Below are positions 11,447 through 21,491 of a stretch of 64,000 bases of DNA, piece by piece. The notes under the pieces were generated by a model. It made no database searches. It saw nothing but the letters and a program-made list of their open reading frames with translations, and had not been told where the DNA came from. Every line of letters starts with the position of its first letter. Within the stretch, counting starts at the first letter, position 1. A program made the translations under genes and the position numbers. Source of the stretch: Aselliscus stoliczkanus (taxonomy: Eukaryota; Chordata; Mammalia; Chiroptera; Hipposideridae); NCBI GenBank assembly GCA_033961575.1, contig CM066727.1:156907434-156971433 (forward strand), given 5' to 3'.

Positions 11447-12235
11447 GTCCTACCATTTAACTAAAATCTGACACTGTCCACCTGGAGATAGCATCAGACC
11501 CCCGTAGGTTAAGGCCTCGGTCCCATGAGACTGCCCCCACTTCAGCTGCCAATTGCAAGCAGTAGGTGGTCACATTATTCACAATTCTGTCTGACTTGGC
11601 TACAACTCAGGTGTTCCCGTGACCTTCTCCTCCTTGTACTTGATTATTGCCAGAAGAGCCCACAGAAGTCAGGGAAACACGTTTACCCAGTTAATTCATG
11701 ATAAAGGCTCTGATATAGGGTACAGATGAACAGCTGGGTGAAGACATACATAGGGGGAGGCCTGGGAGGGTCCCCAGTGCAGGAGCTTCTGTCCCTGTGG
11801 AGTTGGGGTGTCTCAGCCTCCCTGTGTGGGTGTGTCCACCTATGTGGGAGTCCCCTGAACCTTCTACTGTTGGGACGATGGAGGTTCTCTCACATTGGCA
11901 TGATCAATTATCAACTCCTTTTCCAGCCTGCCTCCCCCTTCTGGAGAATGTGGGGATGGGGCTGAAAATTCCCAGCTTCTAATCATGACCTCTTATTTAC
12001 GGTGACCAGTCCCCATCCAGGGACCCACGTAGAGTCACCTCATTAGAAGAAAAGACACTGCCGTCACCCAGGGAATTCTAAGGGATTTAGGAGCTCTGTT
12101 TCAGGAACCAGGGTCAAAGACTACACAGAACAAAAGATGATCCTGGTGCTCTTATCACTTAGGAAATTACAAGGATTTTAGGAGCTCTGTGCCAGGGACC
12201 AGGGGCAGAGACCAACAGACATATTTTCTTTGATC
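11447..12235 (+). mobile_element. old ERVL-class LTR (MLT2-like)
   Basis: Collinear with an old class III LTR/ERV repeat: 'cacctggagatagcatcaga', 'gaactgcccccactt'-like segment, 'gaacagctgggtgaagacat', 'gtggagttggggtgtctcag', 'aggagctctgt' occurring twice (about 12091 and 12180). It has no viral coding sequence. The family name and ends are uncertain. Confidence 0.6.
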
Positions 12236-12507
12236 TCACAGTGGGGCGTCCCAGGAAGACGGTTGGGAAGTAGTGCTTCCACTGCCCCAGCAGAAGGAGG
12301 ATTTAAAATAGAAACTTAAGTTGAGTTATGAAAAATACAACTATAGTTTTTGACACCAGGGTATATGGTTTGGGATTCAGCCTGCTACAAGATTAATTTA
12401 GCGACAGTGAAAAATATTAGTTTACATGGCAATTTGAGTACCTGATAGCAGCAGTTTTCTATACCTATCCGTTTGCAAATCCGGGTGGGGAGTTTAGACC
12501 CCTAACC

Positions 12508-12592
12508 CCAGGATGGTGGAAAGAGCACATGGCTTAGAGAAACCCTATCTTATAGTCCTGCATTGCCTCACACCAGTACAGTGACTTTGAGC
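12508..12592 (+). mobile_element. MIR SINE, left part (split)
   Basis: Sense MIR 5' half: 'gtggaaagagcacatggc' to 'cagtgactttgagc'. The last 8 bases, CTTTGAGC, are the target duplication of the hAT-like element that follows. Confidence 0.75.
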
Positions 12593-12977
12593 TGAGGTTG
12601 CTGTATACCGGTGGTGCCAAAAATATATATACAAGTGAACACTTTGGTCAATGTTGCTCAAGCGGTAGTTCGCCATAATCAGAAGTGCCTGGACACTGAC
12701 GGTAACCACTTTGAGCACCTCTTGTAATTGCAGAAGTCAAACGTGACTTGTATGCATCTTCTGTTATGGGTATATATTGAATATTACCATTTTGATACAA
12801 TTTTCTTTCCTTAAAATGTGTATACATTTTTTTGGCACCCTCTGTATATACAGGATATGCAGTTAAATTTGAATAATATTTGGGACATACTTATAATAAA
12901 ACATTATTTGTTACTTATCGGAAATCCAAATTTAACTGAGTATCTTGTGTTTTTCCCCCCTAAGTCTGGCAGCCCTA
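12593..12977. mobile_element. hAT-like palindromic MITE, interrupted
   Basis: Terminal inverted repeats (left TGAGGTTGCT; right end reversed TAGGGCTGCC) and long internal arms (12849-12872 against about 12927-12951) give a hairpin. The 8-bp flanks CTTTGAGC (12585-12592) and TTTTGGGC (12978-12985) agree at 6 of 8 positions and match the MIR host sequence, which is the hAT target signature. A mariner element sits inside the left end. I recall the arms from a common mammalian hairpin repeat but cannot name it. Confidence 0.75.
12608..12844 (+). mobile_element. internally deleted mariner
   Basis: A 237-bp element flanked by TA (12606-12607, 12845-12846). The inverted ends read 'ccggtggtgccaaaaatata' on the left and, reversed, 'cagagggtgccaaaaaaatg' on the right. 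At 12671-12727 one frame reads 18 residues ending CLDTDGNHFEHLL and a stop, resembling the C-terminus of mariner transposases. The rest of the transposase is deleted, so it moved only in trans. Confidence 0.85.
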
Positions 12978-13078
12978 TTTTGGGCAAGTTATTTAAACTC
13001 TTGGAGCTTCAATTTCCTCATGCGAAAGACGCATGATGAAATGATATCCACTTTAGAGGCTGTGCTTAGGATCCAATA
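12978..13078 (+). mobile_element. MIR SINE, right part (split)
   Basis: Continues the MIR at 12508: 'gggcaagttatttaaactc', 'agcttcaatttcctcatg'. Removing the 385-bp hAT-like element plus one target copy restores the MIR phrase 'gacctt(t)gggcaagtt'. Confidence 0.75.
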
Positions 13079-13099
13079 GGATCACTGCAGGGGCAGGGG

Positions 13100-13830
13100 G
13101 CAGTTTTCCTCAACGCTCTTAGGGTCCCTGGCTGGGTCTGAAAATTAAACTGACAAAGATTAACAAGAGAAAAGCATACAAATTAATTTTTTTTTTTTAA
13201 ACTGGCCAGTGATTTTTTTTCTTTTGGTCATCTGAGAAACTTGTTGGCTATCTTCATAAGAAATGACCATACTTTAAAGCATGCAACAGAGAATGTATTT
13301 CAAATGTTCTTTTTATTTTATTTTGAGGGCAGTGTCACTGGCCCTCATATGTGGGACCCGAACCGAGGCTGCTGGCTTCCCAAGCCAGCACTTAACCACC
13401 GCGCCATTCGGCCGGCCCACAAATTTATTTAGTATAAGTTTTATGTGATAATGGGGCCTTCCTAAGGAAATGAAGACCTAAAGAAGCAGACCTGAGTACT
13501 TTTGTGCTGCGCTGATGAAGAGTGGACAGCCATGGAGGAATTTGATAGGATACGGAGTATGAGGTAAGTATAAGCTGGGGCAACTTAGCAAGGCCAGGTT
13601 GTGAGGATTCTTTTCTGTGTCCCTTGGTCTTCAAGGTAAGGATGCTCCTTTCTCCCAGGTATAGGAAGGGCACGTCTCACATGAGGGTTTAAAGATTTAT
13701 TTCAGGAGAGAAGGGTTGGGGGCAGGGCAAAGTGACCTTTTTGCATCTTCAGATTTCTCAAACTCTTCGGCTTAAAATATTCAATATGCCAAGTGTCCCG
13801 TTTTGGGGTAGACTGTTCTGAACCCCATCA
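13100..13830. repeat. unassigned old interspersed repeat, interrupted
   Basis: The text around the SINE at 13190-13418 ('aagagaaaagcatacaaatt', 'ttagtataagttttatgtga', 'aaatgaagacctaaagaag', 'ttttggggtagactgttctg') looks like a known mammalian LTR-type repeat that I remember but cannot name. It serves as host for that insertion. Confidence 0.4.
13190..13418 (-). mobile_element. short tRNA-SINE with probable 3' transduction
   Basis: The SINE head occupies 13325-13418 (reversed), with an A-rich tail at 13310-13324. Beyond that tail lie about 110 bp of unrelated sequence (13199-13309) ending in a second pure poly-T/poly-A run (13187-13198). The target duplications lie outside the whole unit: 'acaaattaattt' (13178-13189) and 'acaaatttattt' (13419-13430), 11 of 12 identical. 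The extra segment therefore arrived with the SINE. Read in SINE sense it has no run of four or more T, so pol III would not have terminated in it. Confidence 0.75.
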
Positions 13831-13889
13831 TTACAATGGTTAAAATGAATCTGTAGTTCCATGCACTCCTAGAATAGGTCTATAATAGT

Positions 13890-14098
13890 TAAGTCTGTGT
13901 GGAGTACGACAAATTCAGGTTTAATTCTTCTGCTAAATGGATGTGTGTTCTTTGATACCCATAAAATGGGATCATAATGGTATCTCCCTCATAACATACT
14001 CATGAGGCTTAAATGAATAATTAATGGTAAAATACTTAACCCTGAGCATGGTACATTGTAAGTGCTCAATAAATAGTAGTTACTGCTGTAGTTGTGTG
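13890..14098 (+). mobile_element. MIR SINE, sense
   Basis: Long MIR match: 'cccataaaatgggatcataa', 'catgaggcttaaatgaata', 'gtaagtgctcaataaatagt'. Confidence 0.8.
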
Positions 14099-15270
14099 AA
14101 TATGACTTAATACTATCCGGACCATTTATTGAGTGCCCTCCCTGCACTCAATGCTGATGGGCAATATCTTCTCCTCCCAGTTAGTTATCAGAAGGGGACA
14201 GAAATGGCCAAGTTTATCTGGGGCAAAATTTGATAAATTTTCCAGAGTATGTTAAGAGACAGAGATGAGCATTTTCAAAAACACTAAAAGAGTGTCCTGA
14301 ATCTCTGTCCATTCTACAAACTCAGAAGAAATCAAGAGCTGATGCCTTCATTTCACCCCAGGCAAAAACGTCTCTCATAAACAAACTGGGGGTTCACTGC
14401 GGCCTTAGATGTATTGCTAGCCCACGGCTAAAACCCTTCCTGTTTATTGAATAAGACAGACCCAATCTAGGTCACAGTATTAACAAACAGTGAGCTGGCC
14501 TCGCCAGGTTTCTCCAGCACAAAGGCTGAAAAAAAGAATTAATCAAGCAGAGCCCTGTCAGGGGAGTTTCAGGAGAGACTCTGACACCTTTTAATATAGG
14601 AAAACATGAAGATGTAACTACACAGAAAGGTAGAAATAGAAGCTAGATATTAGTGACAGCAGCATCATTTTCTTATTTAGCAGTATCAATTTTAAACAAT
14701 TTTCGAGCTTGTTAAAAATTTGAATATTTGTTTAGCTGCATGTCATGTACAGTCAGTGTTGACTTTTTAGGGACTTCAGAGATTAATGGAAAAGTGAACT
14801 GATAAGCAAGTGAATAAGCCATCAGACCGTGCAGCCATCAGGTAAATGGAAACCCAGCCTCCCTCCCCAGCCCCTTTCTCCATGGCTCTTGAGCTCTCCA
14901 TGACTTGGGCTGCAGTTTCTTTAAGCTCCCTCTTTTCTCTCTTCCAGTCTTTCTCTCTGGTGTTTTCTTTACCAAGTCCTTCTAGTCTAAAGCTTTTATA
15001 GTCCAATCTCCGTGTTGCTGCTTCATGTCATTTTTAACACTTAGTAGGTTTAATTGCTTAAGTAGTTATTCTTTTTCCTGAACTAATGTGCTGCAGTGTG
15101 GGGTCTTGGTGTGGGGAAGTGAACATGTCTCTGTATATAGCACTTTGAAAGGTGATAAACAGATTTATATCCATCAAGCTGCATAGTCTGAACTGACATG
15201 TAAGATGCCCCTTGGGAGTATTCTGATTTTGTTGTTGTTGTTGTTTTTCCTTCACTTCATGACCTTTAGA
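14099..15270. other. unassigned non-coding DNA
   Basis: No gene or repeat recognised. The minus-strand frames at 14776-15342 have no domain. Confidence 0.5.
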
Positions 15271-15274
15271 AGAT

Positions 15275-16490
15275 TTTGAATACTGCAGACCTGTTATGTT
15301 GAAGAATGTCCCTTGATTTGGGTTTGTCTGATGTTTCCTCATGATTAGATTTAAGGCTGTGCAATTTTTGCAGGAATCCCACAGAAATGATGTATGTTCT
15401 CACTACATATTACCAGATGGTGCATAATTTGGGGTCGTTTCATTACTGATGATGTTGGCTTTGATCATCTGGTTAAGATGGTCCACTGTGGTTCCTCTTT
15501 TTCCCTTTGTAATTAATAAGTATTTGTGGGAATGGATTTTGAAACTATGTACATGTCCTGTTTCTCAACAAACTTTTGATTAATTAATATCATGATTTCC
15601 TATTTTATGCATGGATAATAATTTGTTACTATCATTATTTATTTGGAGGCCCACATTGTCCCAGATTGGATTAGTGGGGACACCTTCAAGCTGGCTTCTG
15701 TGCTGTTTAGAAGTGGTTTCATTATTCCTTGAGTATTCCCTTGCTTCCTGGCACAAGATGTTCTAATGTTGGACTTCTCTGCCTCAGCCCTGGAACCAGC
15801 CATTTTTCCAAGGACCCCTGGGTCCTTTTAGTGGAGAATGGTGTTTAGAAACCAAGATTTATGTGCTAGCTGTGCTTACTACTATTGGGGTGTCACTTCT
15901 CTCAGGCAGTCTCAGTGGACAGATGAATGCGTGTGTGTGTGTGCGCTTTACGTCTATATTTACTTCTGTGTCTATTATAGATTTAAAAATCTGAGTTCAC
16001 CTTGGTATCTCCAATTCCTATCTAACATCACAGGATTCATTCTAATTTCCTCCCTCTCTGTTATTTGTAACCCCCTTCTCTGACATTGAGAAGGCTCGCT
16101 CCCATTTTCCTTAATATGGTCACTTATTTGCTCAATCCACTTATATATAACCAATCTCCCATCACGGCCTCTGCCCCTTTCTCCCATGCAGATGCTTTCC
16201 TCACTCCACCTGTGATCTGATACTTGCATCATCCTCACCTTGCTGGGGCTCAGGCAGTCCTCCTGGGTGAACTCTCTCCTCACCCTTCTTGGCCTTGGCT
16301 CCCTACTTTGGACCAGCATAGCAATTCCTCCCCTGCGCCATAGTCACGTACTTTACTCTGACCTGCTTAAGAGCTTTAGGACTGACTAGTTCAGAAAGAC
16401 AAAGGAGGCAGGAGGAAGATGAAAAAGTGGAAGAACATAAATATTTAAAAAATTACAAGATGGAGAAGACAGAGATGGAATCGGAACTCA
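15275..16490 (-). mobile_element. L1M LINE 3' region, antisense
   Basis: Reads as the reverse complement of a long old L1M 3' UTR: 'tgtctgatgtttcctcatga', 'aatcccacagaaatgatgt', 'ccctttgtaattaataagt', 'ctgagttcaccttggtatct', 'aaccaatctcccatcac', ending in 'agaacataaatatttaaaa'. A short GT-rich tract lies at 15930-15945. Confidence 0.75.
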
Positions 16491-16636
16491 TGTTCATTTT
16501 TAATATAATTTTGATTTTTCAAGAAATAAGTACTTTAGCATTCAAAAAAAGAGTGCCTATAATTGAAAACAAATAAACGTAATTATATATCAAATTGGTA
16601 ACAACGAAAACAATTATTTCAAATGCTTTACGTTTA

Positions 16637-16780
16637 TTTATTTATTTAGCTGAGCCATCCTGCCACCTGTTGGCAGCTCAGCAGCAGCTCAGCTCGGGCT
16701 GGGCATCGAACTGCTGTTGCTCAGAGCTCAGCTCGCACTTTTGAGCCAGATCTTAACTAACTGAGCCACTCATCCAGCTC
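16637..16780 (-). mobile_element. tRNA-derived SINE, about 145-bp monomer
   Basis: Same architecture as the copy at 8063: A-tail (here (TTTA)n on the plus strand), then 'agctgagccatcctgccacc', ending in the diverged head 'taactgagccactcatccag'. The flanking duplication is 'tcaaatgctttacgttta' (16619-16636) against 'tcaaatgctctacattta' (16781-16798), with two mismatches, so it is an older insertion. Confidence 0.88.
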
Positions 16781-16798
16781 TCAAATGCTCTACATTTA

Positions 16799-17556
16799 AA
16801 AGACAATATTTTAACATGCTTAATGGCATATGTTCTCAAGACAAAAGAAATCTCAAATTTAATTCAAGAGTTTAAAGCAGTTATTATACTTGCTTTTGAA
16901 TCTAATGTATATTGCAATATAAAGCAAATAGGTGACATGTTAATTTTGGTAACAGCTAAGTTATTAGTATAAGAGAAAAGCAATGTAAGTTTAAAAATAA
17001 AAAAAGTTAAAGTAAAATGTTTTTATTCTTAAATTTGAATTGAAAATTTCAATATGAACATATGATTTAAGAGTATATACATGTATATTTTCCCCCAATT
17101 GTCAACTGGAAGGGCCTAGAAGCATTGAAAACCTAGTAGCAATGAGTACCCCAAGCACCCAGATTTTGGTCTCTAAGTACCATTCTCACTTAAAGAACAT
17201 AGGGCTCTTTTGAGAAATGGCTGATTCTGGGTCTGAATGAGGGGGTATATAAGGTGAGCTTGGGACATCTTGCTGTGCTAGAAGAAAGGGACTCTTATTG
17301 GCCAAAGATGGGACAATTTGAGCTTCAAAAAGAATGACTTCAATGGAACAAAATACACTGAATACATAAAAATATGTAAATCTATAAAATAATAGAAAAG
17401 AGAAAACCAAAGGCAAAGCAAAGCAAACAAAACACCATGTTACTTACTCCTTACTCTGAAAAATGATAATTCAAAATAAATATTTACCTTGCTTTTCCAG
17501 GAGCAGGTGATGAGATAAACTTCTCTCCCTCTGTCTTGCTCTTCTCTCTCTTATAA
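16799..17556. other. unassigned AT-rich DNA
   Basis: AT-rich. The part at 17090-17360 has the texture of an old repeat, but I cannot place it. Confidence 0.4.
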
Positions 17557-17566
17557 AGATTGTCAG

Positions 17567-17680
17567 GGGGCCAGCCGAGTGGCACGGTGGTTAAGCGCTG
17601 GCTTGGGAAACCAGCGGCCCTGGTTCGGGTCCCACATATGAGGGCCAGTGACACTGCCCTCAAAAACAAAACAAAACAAA
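17567..17680 (+). mobile_element. short tRNA-SINE, sense
   Basis: Head-only SINE of about 95 bp plus an (ACAAA)n-type tail. Exact 10-bp flanks 'agattgtcag' lie at 17557-17566 and 17681-17690. The anticodon-arm-like stem has one mismatch (CTGGC against ACCAG). Confidence 0.92.
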
Positions 17681-18318
17681 AGATTGTCAGCTAATAGATA
17701 TATAACGAATAATAGAAATAGAAAAATTACCATTTTCAACTCTTCTTGAGGTAATTGATTGAGGCAAGAATCTTCAAAAGATGATAAATCCATTAAGTGG
17801 TGGAGAATTGGAGTGATGTATTACTCTACAGATTATCTGATGGTTTAAAAAGAAAAAAGTAGAACTTTACAATGGAGGGCTGAAGCTCTGCCTGGCATAC
17901 TGATAATTGGTTGGATATGATGTACCTCATGATGTCTTACAACCTCATACAGCCTCAATAATGATACCTGGACTAAAATGTTTAACCTAAATATAATCCA
18001 GCCTTAAGATCCAAACTAGTTTACAGGGAATGCATGGGTGAGTGAAATAAATGAGACTACAAATTCAGCAGTTGCACAAATTCAGAAAGTGGGCCATTCT
18101 GAGGGACAGTTGGACTGGTCTTTTCACCTAGTTAATGTCATGCCAAAGAAAGGGGTAGGGGAGCACTGTTCTAGGCTATAAGTGACTTAAGAGATATGAT
18201 AACCAAGTGCCATGTAGATTGGATCCTGATAGGACTAAACTGGGAGCAGCATCCATTTTTGGAGCAATTGACAAAATTTAAATATAGATCAGGTGTTAGA
18301 TGATGATAAAGAATTATC

Positions 18319-18644
18319 GGCTGGCTGAGTGGCTCAGTTGGTTAAGAGTTTACTTAAGAGCAGGAGCTCTGAGAAACAGGGTCACTGGTTGGATTCCCAC
18401 ATGGGCTAGTGACGCTGTGCCTGAGCTGCGCCAGAGCTGAGCTGCCACTGAGCTGCCAACAGGTGGCAGGATGGCTCAGCTGGTGTAACAACAAGACTGC
18501 CTGTTCAATGGTGGCTATGCCCACCCACAGCTAAGACTGAACTCGGCACCTTGAGCTGAGCTACTGCCCTGATGGCTCAGTGGATAGAGCATGAGCTCTT
18601 AACAGCAAGGTAGCCGGTTTGACTCCCACATTAAAAAAAAAAAA
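18319..18644 (+). mobile_element. three-module tRNA-SINE, sense
   Basis: Three tRNA-like units in tandem. Module 1 (A-box 'tggctcagttggttaaga', B-box 'ggtcactggttggattccc'), module 2 ('atggctcagctggtgtaa', weak B-box), module 3 ('tggctcagtggatagagc', B-box 'ggtagccggtttgactccc'), then poly-A. Flanks are 'aagaattatc' (18309-18318) and 'aaggattatc' (18645-18654), one mismatch. Confidence 0.85.
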
Positions 18645-18689
18645 AAGGATTATCATTAATTTTGTTAGCTATATAATGGTATCGATTTT

Positions 18690-19007
18690 TTTTGTAATCT
18701 TTTTTTTATTCATTTCAGGTGTACAAAACAGTGCAGTCGTTATACTTTTTACCTCTCACAAAGTGACAACCTCCCTCCCCCAATCCACTGTCCCACTCCT
18801 CCCCCACATCATACATATCTATTACAATTCCATTGACTCCATTTCCCACACTATACTCCACATCCTGTTACTATATATGTATATATAAAATTATAGTTGA
18901 CATACAATATTATTCAACGGCAGCCTCATGTTTACAGTGTTGTGGTCAAGCCTCTATATCATCCATGAAGTGGTCTCCCTAACAAGACATGTGACCATCT
19001 GACAATT
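18690..19007 (-). mobile_element. 5'-truncated L1 3' UTR, antisense
   Basis: About 320 bp of the same L1 3' UTR as the copy at 42078 ('tttcaggtgtacaaaacagt', 'aaagtgacaacctccctc', 'tggtctccctaacaagacat'). Probable target duplication: 'ggtatcgatttt' (18678-18689) and 'ggtgttgatttt' (19008-19019), 10 of 12. Confidence 0.8.
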
Positions 19008-19339
19008 GGTGTTGATTTTAAGAAGGAAAATGTTTTTATTTTCATGCTGTCCATATAATTTATTTAAAATACTTTAACAAAAAAATTGATGAGGCAAACA
19101 TGGTGAAAATGTTAATTATTAATCTAGGTAATGGGTATGTGGGTGGTCATTCTACTCTTGTTTTTCTATGTGTTTGAAAAAGTTTATACCAAAGTATTCA
19201 AAATAATCCTGATTCCTAGGCTTCACCCAGACCTACTAAATGAGCCTTAACCCTAACTGGTATCTGTATGTTACCATGTCTCCCATCTCCGTGAGGGAAT
19301 GGATGAACAGATGTCTTCTTCATCTGTGTAATCTTCTTC

Positions 19340-19440
19340 AACAAGTGTTATATTGAGTCCCTACTATGGGCCAAGCCGTTTTGTGGGAGCTGAAGCTTTA
19401 GCAGTGAACAAAACTGATACATGGAGTTGGCCGCCTGCCT
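19340..19440 (-). mobile_element. L2 fragment, antisense
   Basis: 'attgagtccctactatgggc' and 'agcagtgaacaaaactgata' are reversed L2 3'-end phrases. Confidence 0.65.
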
Positions 19441-19720
19441 TGTCCATAGTAGGCCTCTTTAAAACAAACTTTAAAACATTGTTAAACATAACACGAACAC
19501 AGAAAAGTGCATAAAACACGGACAGCCTAATCAGTTGTTAGACAATAACACCCCTGCCCCCCACTACCCAGATCTCTGCCAGCCAGCAGGCACCCTCCGC
19601 ACCCCACCCTCCTTTGAGTCGTAACCTCTCCTTCCCCGTAAGAGTATATTTTAGAAAACGATGGTAAGGAGCAAAGACAAAGTTAATCCTGTCCTTAATA
19701 TTCTTCTGAACATTCCCCAT
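19441..19720 (-). mobile_element. L1ME-type fragment, antisense
   Basis: 'acagaaaagtgcataaaaca', 'actacccagatctctgcc' and the C-rich run following fit an old L1ME 3' UTR read in reverse. Confidence 0.5.
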
Positions 19721-20395
19721 CAAAAGTGAGATTTCACAGTTTCCTTTGGTTCAGAAGTTTTTTAGTCTGAAAGTTTTACAAAACAACACAACTCAGACAT
19801 GCATTATTAGACATGTGATTTTCACTTTATAATACCAAGTCAAAGGAGCAGCTCTGGGGCAGACTCATTACTGATTCTGAGAACATAATGTCATAAAGGA
19901 TCTTCAAATGCAAACGCATAATTCTATCATGGTGGGATGAAGAAATTAAAATGTTATTTAAAATAACCTCAGTGCCAGCTTCACATGAGGAAAGCCTGGT
20001 CCCAAGAGACTTCTACAGAGTCATTATGCTGCAGTGATGTCAAAAGGTGACCGGAGGTGCTGCTTGTTACCTGGGCTGGTTGAATCAAATGAGAAATAAG
20101 CTGTTTTCTATTTTTTTTTTTTAAAAAAAACACTCAGAGAACTTTAATCTTCTCCCATTTTACATAATTTTTTTTTCTAATTTAGATCTTTCAGACCCAG
20201 AGCTGAAATATTGCAATAAATAGATGATGTGTTCCCTGCCTGACTGTTCTGAATGCCCAAATCTTAATAACAACACAAAGATTGAAAAGTAGAGTTATGT
20301 GCATTTCATCTGGAAGTCTCAAAGCTCTAATACTAGGTAATTTTTAGCACAATGACACATCATCTTCAGCAGGCTATTGTGTGCATTGATTAAAA
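19721..20395. other. unassigned non-coding DNA
   Basis: Nothing recognised. Poly-T/A tracts near 20110-20135 and 20170. Confidence 0.5.
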
Positions 20396-20397
20396 TA

Positions 20398-20440
20398 TTG
20401 GGCTGTTGGAAAAGTCATGACATATTTTTTCTGTTTTTTG
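20398..20440. mobile_element. isolated mariner-like end
   Basis: After a TA dinucleotide, 'ttgggctgttggaaaagtca' and following T-rich sequence closely parallel 55520-55562. I read both as solitary termini of one mariner-type family. No matching opposite end is visible nearby. Confidence 0.45.
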
Positions 20441-20564
20441 TTGCAAAAATGCGACAGTGTAGCTTGGGGCGCACCCTAGGAGGGCAGGCAGCTGAAGTGG
20501 GTGGGAAGGGTTCCAGACTGGGTAGGAATTGGGGCCCCTTTCAGCATCTCCATTTTCGACCTTG

Positions 20565-20690
20565 ATGGCCTTAGGCATCTCGATTTGGCGAAGCCTCAGT
20601 CTCCTCATGGGTAAATGGCGGAAGATACCAGTTTCTCACAGGATTAATGGTGACACCTACCAGTGTCCTAGTGCTTGCTGGGGGCCATTG
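20565..20690 (+). mobile_element. MIR fragment, sense
   Basis: 'cctcagtctcctcatgggta' and 'acaggattaatggtgacacc' match the MIR core. Confidence 0.55.
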
Positions 20691-20869
20691 TGTCTCCTTA
20701 CATCTGTCTTATGTATTCTTCCCAGCGTATTTACCCTCTCCATGTCACTCAGGAGCAAACAGAAAATGTGGGAGACATCTTTTTTTTCCAAAAGATGGCA
20801 CTTTTACCATTTCCGCACCCATCCCCTTCCTCCAAAACAGGAGGCATCTCAATGCCATCCTTGGTCCTC

Positions 20870-21005
20870 ATTTGATAGTGTTAGTCTCTTTCAAGTTACT
20901 TAATCTCTCTAAACCTTAATTTCCTCATGTATGAAATGGGGATTAAAATAGTACCTTTCCACTGGGTGGTAGTGAGGATTAAATGAGGTAATGCATTTTT
21001 GTTTT
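20870..21005 (+). mobile_element. MIR SINE, sense
   Basis: 'caagttacttaatctctcta', 'aatttcctcatgtatgaaat', 'gtgaggattaaatgaggtaa': a clear MIR core. Confidence 0.8.
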
Positions 21006-21475
21006 TATTAGCGTGTGACATATTAGGGAGTCTTGAGTCTGAGGGCACTGCTGTGCTGAGAGGACTCCCACCTCTTCCCTCCTGGTAGGAAGGAGGCTGA
21101 AACCCTCTGAGGCAGCAGCTGGGCTAGAGGATGACAAATGTGTCTTGAGGCATGTGATGGAAACTCTTGCTACTGCCCAGGCTCCCCACAGGGAGACTCA
21201 GAACATAGCAGAGGGAGATGGGGAAATTGTATTACCCTTCTCTTTCATCTGTCACTTCCTTGCTCTAGTCAATAAATGTCTCCCAGCTATTGCCTCTCAG
21301 CATCTTCCTTGGGGTTTAGAACTTGACATTTTAAGTTTTAATGAGGAATAATGGTCATATTTGGCTTTGTTTCTTTCTTGTGCAAAGCCTTATATTTGTT
21401 TGCTTTCTGGAAGAATAATAAAAGCATATCATGTTGTTGGTCTTGGGCTGGACATGAAATAAAAACAGTCAAATT
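21006..21475. other. unassigned non-coding DNA
   Basis: No gene or repeat recognised. Confidence 0.5.
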
Positions 21476-21491
21476 GAAATGGAATGTCAGC

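Larger units (their letters stand above)
17691..19210 (+). mobile_element. old LINE-type 3' end, sense, heavily nested
   Basis: Host for later insertions. Collinear pieces 'gaattggagtgatgtatta', 'ggagggctgaagctctgcc', 'acagggaatgcatgggtgag', 'ctgttctaggctataagtga', 'aaagaattatc', 'ggtgaaaatgttaattatt' and 'aatgggtatgtgggtggtca' match an old L1M-type 3' end I recall from other mammals. It is interrupted at 18319-18644 by a SINE and at 18690-19007 by an L1 end. The exact family is uncertain. Confidence 0.55.

Noticed and set aside
11077..11460. 127-codon plus and 116-codon minus frames as possible exons
   Set aside because: Mutually overlapping on opposite strands, and running up to the edge of an old LTR; no domain.
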